Below, one piece after another: positions 32,981 to 35,457 of a DNA stretch of 35,457 bases. Numbering within the stretch: position 1 is the first letter of the stretch; the number at the start of each line of letters is the position of its first letter. The notes below the pieces were generated by a model. That model was given only the letters and a program-made list of their open reading frames with translations. It did not search any database and was not told the origin of the DNA. Source of the DNA: Deltaproteobacteria bacterium (GTDB lineage: Bacteria; Myxococcota_A; Bradymonadia; REDH01); contig REDH01000108.1 of the NCBI GenBank assembly GCA_007693585.1, positions 1 through 35,457 on the forward strand. Reading direction: 5' to 3'. The position numbers and the translations under genes are program-made.

Positions 32981-34684
32981 ATGGAGACGCACGACGAGGA
33001 GTCGGGACGGGGCGATCTGGTGGCGGTCCGGGACGTGAACGCCCATGTGTTCTGTCCGAGGCTGTTCTGGCTGAAGCACGTGGAGGGCATCTGGCTCGAC
33101 AACGAGCACACCATCGAGGGGCGTCACGTGCATCGGCGCGTGGATCGTCCGGGCGGGCGCATGCCGGCGCCCGGCGAGGGCGACGCCTCCGCTGGCGATG
33201 ATGCTGCCTGGGAGACGCGGTCGCTGTGGCTCTCCAGCACCGCGCTGGGGGTGACCGGACGCATCGATCTCGTGGACACCCGCGGGGATGGGCGGGTGAT
33301 GCCCGTGGACACCAAGAAGGGACGGTCCGATGACGGGGCGCTGTGGGCCCCCGATCGGGTGCAGCTCGTGCTGCAGGCCCTCCTGTTGCGGGAGGCGGGG
33401 TACCGGGTGGAGGAGGTGGCTGCCTGGTACCATGCGGAGCGTCGTCGTGTGGTGGTGGCGCTCGATGACGCGCTGGTCGCGGAGGCGGAGGCGGCGGTGG
33501 AGGCCGCGAGGGTCACGCGGGAAGGGGAGCGGGCGCCGGAGCCGCTGGTGGGCTCGCGGCGCTGCATGGGGTGCTCCCTGAACGCGGCGTGTCTTCCCGA
33601 CGAGGTGCGTCGGCTCGCGGTGGCGGAGGAGCTGCGGGAGCCGGACGCGGAGGTGCGGCGGGTCGTTCCGCCGCGGGCGGACCGGATCCCGCTGTACGTG
33701 CAGCAGCAGGGTGCCACGGTGCGCCTGTCGAAGGAGGAGGTCGTGGTCCAGCCGCGATCCGGCGAGGAGGGCGCGGAACGGCGGGTGGGCCTGGGTCATC
33801 TGGGTCAGATCAACGTGTACGGCCAGGTGCATGTCACGGGGCCGGTGTTGCGGGAGTGCATGGATCGGGGGGTGGATCTGAACTTCTTCAGTCAGGGCGG
33901 GTGGTACCGGGGCCGGGTGGTCTCGACGCGCAATCGTCAGGTGCATGTGCGTGCGGCGCAGTTCGGGGCCGTGGGGACGGCGTCGGCGCTCGTGGTGGCG
34001 CGGCGGCTGGTGGCGGACAAGGTTGCGAACGGGCGGACGCTGCTGCGGCGCAATCGCGGCGAGGCGCTGGACGAGGACGTGTTGCGGGATCTGCGGACGG
34101 ACGGGCGACTGGCGCTGGAGGCCGAGAGCGCGGGGAGCCTGCTGGGCCATGAGGGCACGGCGGCGCGTCGCTACTGGGGGGCGTACAGCGATCTGGTGGG
34201 ACGGGAGGGCGACGCGTTCCGGTTGCGGGGGCGGACCCGCCGGCCGCCGCGGGATCGAACGAACGCGATGCTGTCGTATGCCTACGGGATGCTGACGAAG
34301 GACTGTGTGCTGGCGGTGGAGGCGGTGGGTCTGGATGCGCACTGCGGGTTGTACCACACCGCGCATCATGGTCGGCCATCGATGGCGCTGGATCTGATGG
34401 AGCCGTTTCGTCCGCTGGTGGTGGACTCGGTGGTGCTGCAGCTGGTGCGGCGCCGCGAGCTGGGGGAGGGGGACTTCATCGTGGCGGGCCAGGAGGTGCG
34501 GTTGAAGCCGCGGTCCCGTCGGGTCCTGATCCGTGCGTACGAGCGGCGGATGGACGAGACGGTGACGCACCCGGAGTTCGGGTACGCGATCACGTATCGG
34601 CAGTTGTTGCAGGTGCATGCGCGCCTGGTGGTGCGCTACCTGCTGGGCGAGCTGGAGTCGCCCCCTTCCTTTCGGACGAGGTGA
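32981..34684 (+). CDS. cas4-cas1: Cas4-Cas1 fusion (CRISPR adaptation)
   Basis: The 567-residue product fuses Cas4 (about 10-210) to Cas1 (about 235-560). Cas4 is an iron-sulfur nuclease that selects and trims prespacers with the right PAM. Its four cluster cysteines are visible (C25 in VFCPRLFWL, then C195, C198 and C204), with the RecB-type nuclease residues D96 (GRIDLVD), D110 and K112 (VDTKKG). Cas1 is the integrase. It shows SQGGWYRGR, E391 in GHEGTAARRYWGAY, H459 in GLYHT and D471/E474 in ALDLMEPFRP as the metal-binding set. Cas4-Cas1 fusions are best known from type I-G (formerly I-U). GGGAGG lies six bases before the ATG. The cas2 start follows the stop by 3 bp, so they form an operon. 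Confidence 0.97.
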   Translation: METHDEESGRGDLVAVRDVNAHVFCPRLFWLKHVEGIWLDNEHTIEGRHVHRRVDRPGGRMPAPGEGDASAGDDAAWETRSLWLSSTALGVTGRIDLVDTRGDGRVMPVDTKKGRSDDGALWAPDRVQLVLQALLLREAGYRVEEVAAWYHAERRRVVVALDDALVAEAEAAVEAARVTREGERAPEPLVGSRRCMGCSLNAACLPDEVRRLAVAEELREPDAEVRRVVPPRADRIPLYVQQQGATVRLSKEEVVVQPRSGEEGAERRVGLGHLGQINVYGQVHVTGPVLRECMDRGVDLNFFSQGGWYRGRVVSTRNRQVHVRAAQFGAVGTASALVVARRLVADKVANGRTLLRRNRGEALDEDVLRDLRTDGRLALEAESAGSLLGHEGTAARRYWGAYSDLVGREGDAFRLRGRTRRPPRDRTNAMLSYAYGMLTKDCVLAVEAVGLDAHCGLYHTAHHGRPSMALDLMEPFRPLVVDSVVLQLVRRRELGEGDFIVAGQEVRLKPRSRRVLIRAYERRMDETVTHPEFGYAITYRQLLQVHARLVVRYLLGELESPPSFRTR

Positions 34685-34687
34685 GCC

Positions 34688-34981
34688 ATGGAGCGGAACG
34701 TGTATGTGGTGACGTACGACATTGCGGACGATCGGCGTCGGACGGCGGTGTACCAGTATCTGCGGGGCTGGGGGGACCACCTTCAGTACTCGGTGTTTCG
34801 GCTCGTGCTCCATCGTGCGGATCGGATGCGGGTGCGCACGACGCTCCACGATCTGATCGATCATGGGGTGGACCAGGTGCTGTTCCTGGATCTGGGTCCG
34901 TTCGAGGGTCGGGCGCGTGGATCGGTGGACGCGATTGGTGTAGCCTACACGCACCCGGAGCGTCATGCGGTGGTGGTGTAG
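34688..34981 (+). CDS. cas2: Cas2, CRISPR adaptation subunit
   Basis: The 97-residue product has the Cas2 ferredoxin-like start VYVVTYDIADDRRRTAVYQYL, with the conserved Asp at residue 10, then LQYSVFRLVL and VLFLDLGP. Cas2 is the dimeric scaffold that joins two Cas1 dimers in the spacer-integration complex. It lies 3 bp after the Cas4-Cas1 stop and ends 196 bp before the first CRISPR repeat. Length is normal for the family. Confidence 0.97.
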   Translation: MERNVYVVTYDIADDRRRTAVYQYLRGWGDHLQYSVFRLVLHRADRMRVRTTLHDLIDHGVDQVLFLDLGPFEGRARGSVDAIGVAYTHPERHAVVV

Positions 34982-35043
34982 CGCAGATGCGAGCGTGCCG
35001 GTGCCGCCCGGACCCGTGGTTGCGCTCGCACTGCTCGTAATCC

Positions 35044-35072
35044 TTGACAATCGAAGAGAATTCGGGTACGTT
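35044..35072 (+). promoter_or_regulatory. CRISPR leader promoter candidate
   Basis: A perfect -35 TTGACA at 35044-35049 and TACGTT at 35067-35072 are 17 bp apart. They sit in the leader between cas2 and the first repeat and point into the array; transcription would begin about 100 bp before repeat 1. The leader (34982-35177) is visibly less GC-rich than its surroundings around this site. Confidence 0.6.
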
Positions 35073-35177
35073 CCCCCCATGGTTTCGCTGCTTCACAGCC
35101 CTCGATTGGTCGTTTCGGCGCAGGCGCTCGCAAAGTGCTTGTCAGGACCCCGAGGTCCGGTCGAAAATGCGCGGGCT

Positions 35178-35457
35178 CTTTCCCCCGCCTCACGGCGGGG
35201 GCCCCATTGAAGCAGGCCACACTCAACGAGATGGTGGCGATGGTCGAAGCTTTCCCCCGCCTCACGGCGGGGGCCCCATTGAAGCCCCGGCGTGACGTGG
35301 TATCCACCGGGGAGCGTGCCCCACTTTCCCCCGCCTCACGGCGGGGGCCCCATTGAAGCCCCCATCCCGTCCTCTCGCACAGCTCCTCGTAGCTGCTTTC
35401 CCCCGCCTCACGGCGGGGGCCCCATTGAAGCATCTTCGACTCGATCCTGTCGTCGCC
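35178..35457 (+). CRISPR. CRISPR array, four 36-bp repeats visible, truncated by the window end
   Basis: Identical 36-bp repeats lie at 35178-35213, 35250-35285, 35324-35359 and 35396-35431. Each starts CTTTCCCCCGCC and ends CCCCATTGAAGC. Inside is a perfect hairpin CCCCCGCC-TCAC-GGCGGGGG, and the ATTGAAGC end fits an 8-base crRNA 5' tag for transcription on the plus strand. Spacers are 36, 38 and 36 bp; a fourth is cut after 26 bases. With the leader on the cas2 side, the first spacers should be the newest. All repeats are the same, so the array appears active rather than decaying. Confidence 0.98.

Noticed and set aside
34938-34951. Inverted repeat GTGTAG-C-CTACAC as a regulatory site
   Set aside because: It lies inside the cas2 coding region near its end and is short, so chance is likely.
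35044-35433. Reading frames through the CRISPR repeats and leader
   Set aside because: They only translate the 36-bp repeat several times and have no protein features.

Overview
The window is very GC-rich DNA packed with genes on both strands. It looks like a Myxococcota (former Deltaproteobacteria) chromosome, possibly near Nannocystales or Polyangia. The main reasons are cysteine-rich 'CGNGV..GE.CD' repeats in a giant secreted protein, many lipoproteins, a globin-coupled histidine kinase paired with an NtrC-type regulator, and several GGDEF proteins. This placement is inferred from gene content only. No rRNA, tRNA or insertion sequence was seen.

Layout. 0-2.4 kb: a minus-strand pair, an unknown lipoprotein followed by a NIF3/YbgI protein, with short tandem repeats behind it. 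2.6-6.6 kb: a small hypothetical gene, a double-GGDEF membrane diguanylate cyclase (minus), a UPF0262-like protein (plus) and a BolA protein (minus), the last two separated by two families of direct repeats. 6.9-13.1 kb: an AidB-like acyl-CoA dehydrogenase, malate dehydrogenase, a sulfatase-fold protein and an unknown lipoprotein. 13.3-20.9 kb: a signalling block with a small unknown gene, an NtrC-type response regulator and, tail to tail with it, a protoglobin-PAS histidine kinase. The kinase may be co-transcribed with a triple-DUF4397 lipoprotein; a second membrane GGDEF protein lies upstream. 21.0-24.5 kb: a NUDIX hydrolase, a DUF4177-like protein, a DUF4340 protein and glutathione synthetase. 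24.6-32.8 kb: a 2137-residue cysteine-rich secreted protein made of two homologous ~880-residue halves, then a GH1 glycosidase lipoprotein. 33.0-35.5 kb: a CRISPR adaptation module (Cas4-Cas1 fusion, Cas2), a leader with a TTGACA promoter, and an array that runs off the window end.

The most notable features are these. (1) The cas4-cas1/cas2/array module has no effector genes on its upstream side. (2) A globin-coupled two-component pair faces tail to tail. (3) G/C strand skew, and with it synonymous codon choice, switches inside two continuous genes (about 1.3 kb and about 26.4 kb). (4) The giant gene has a clean internal duplication. (5) Promoters of the form TTGnnn-N17-(T/G)An nnn recur before many genes, which supports several start and transcription-unit calls.
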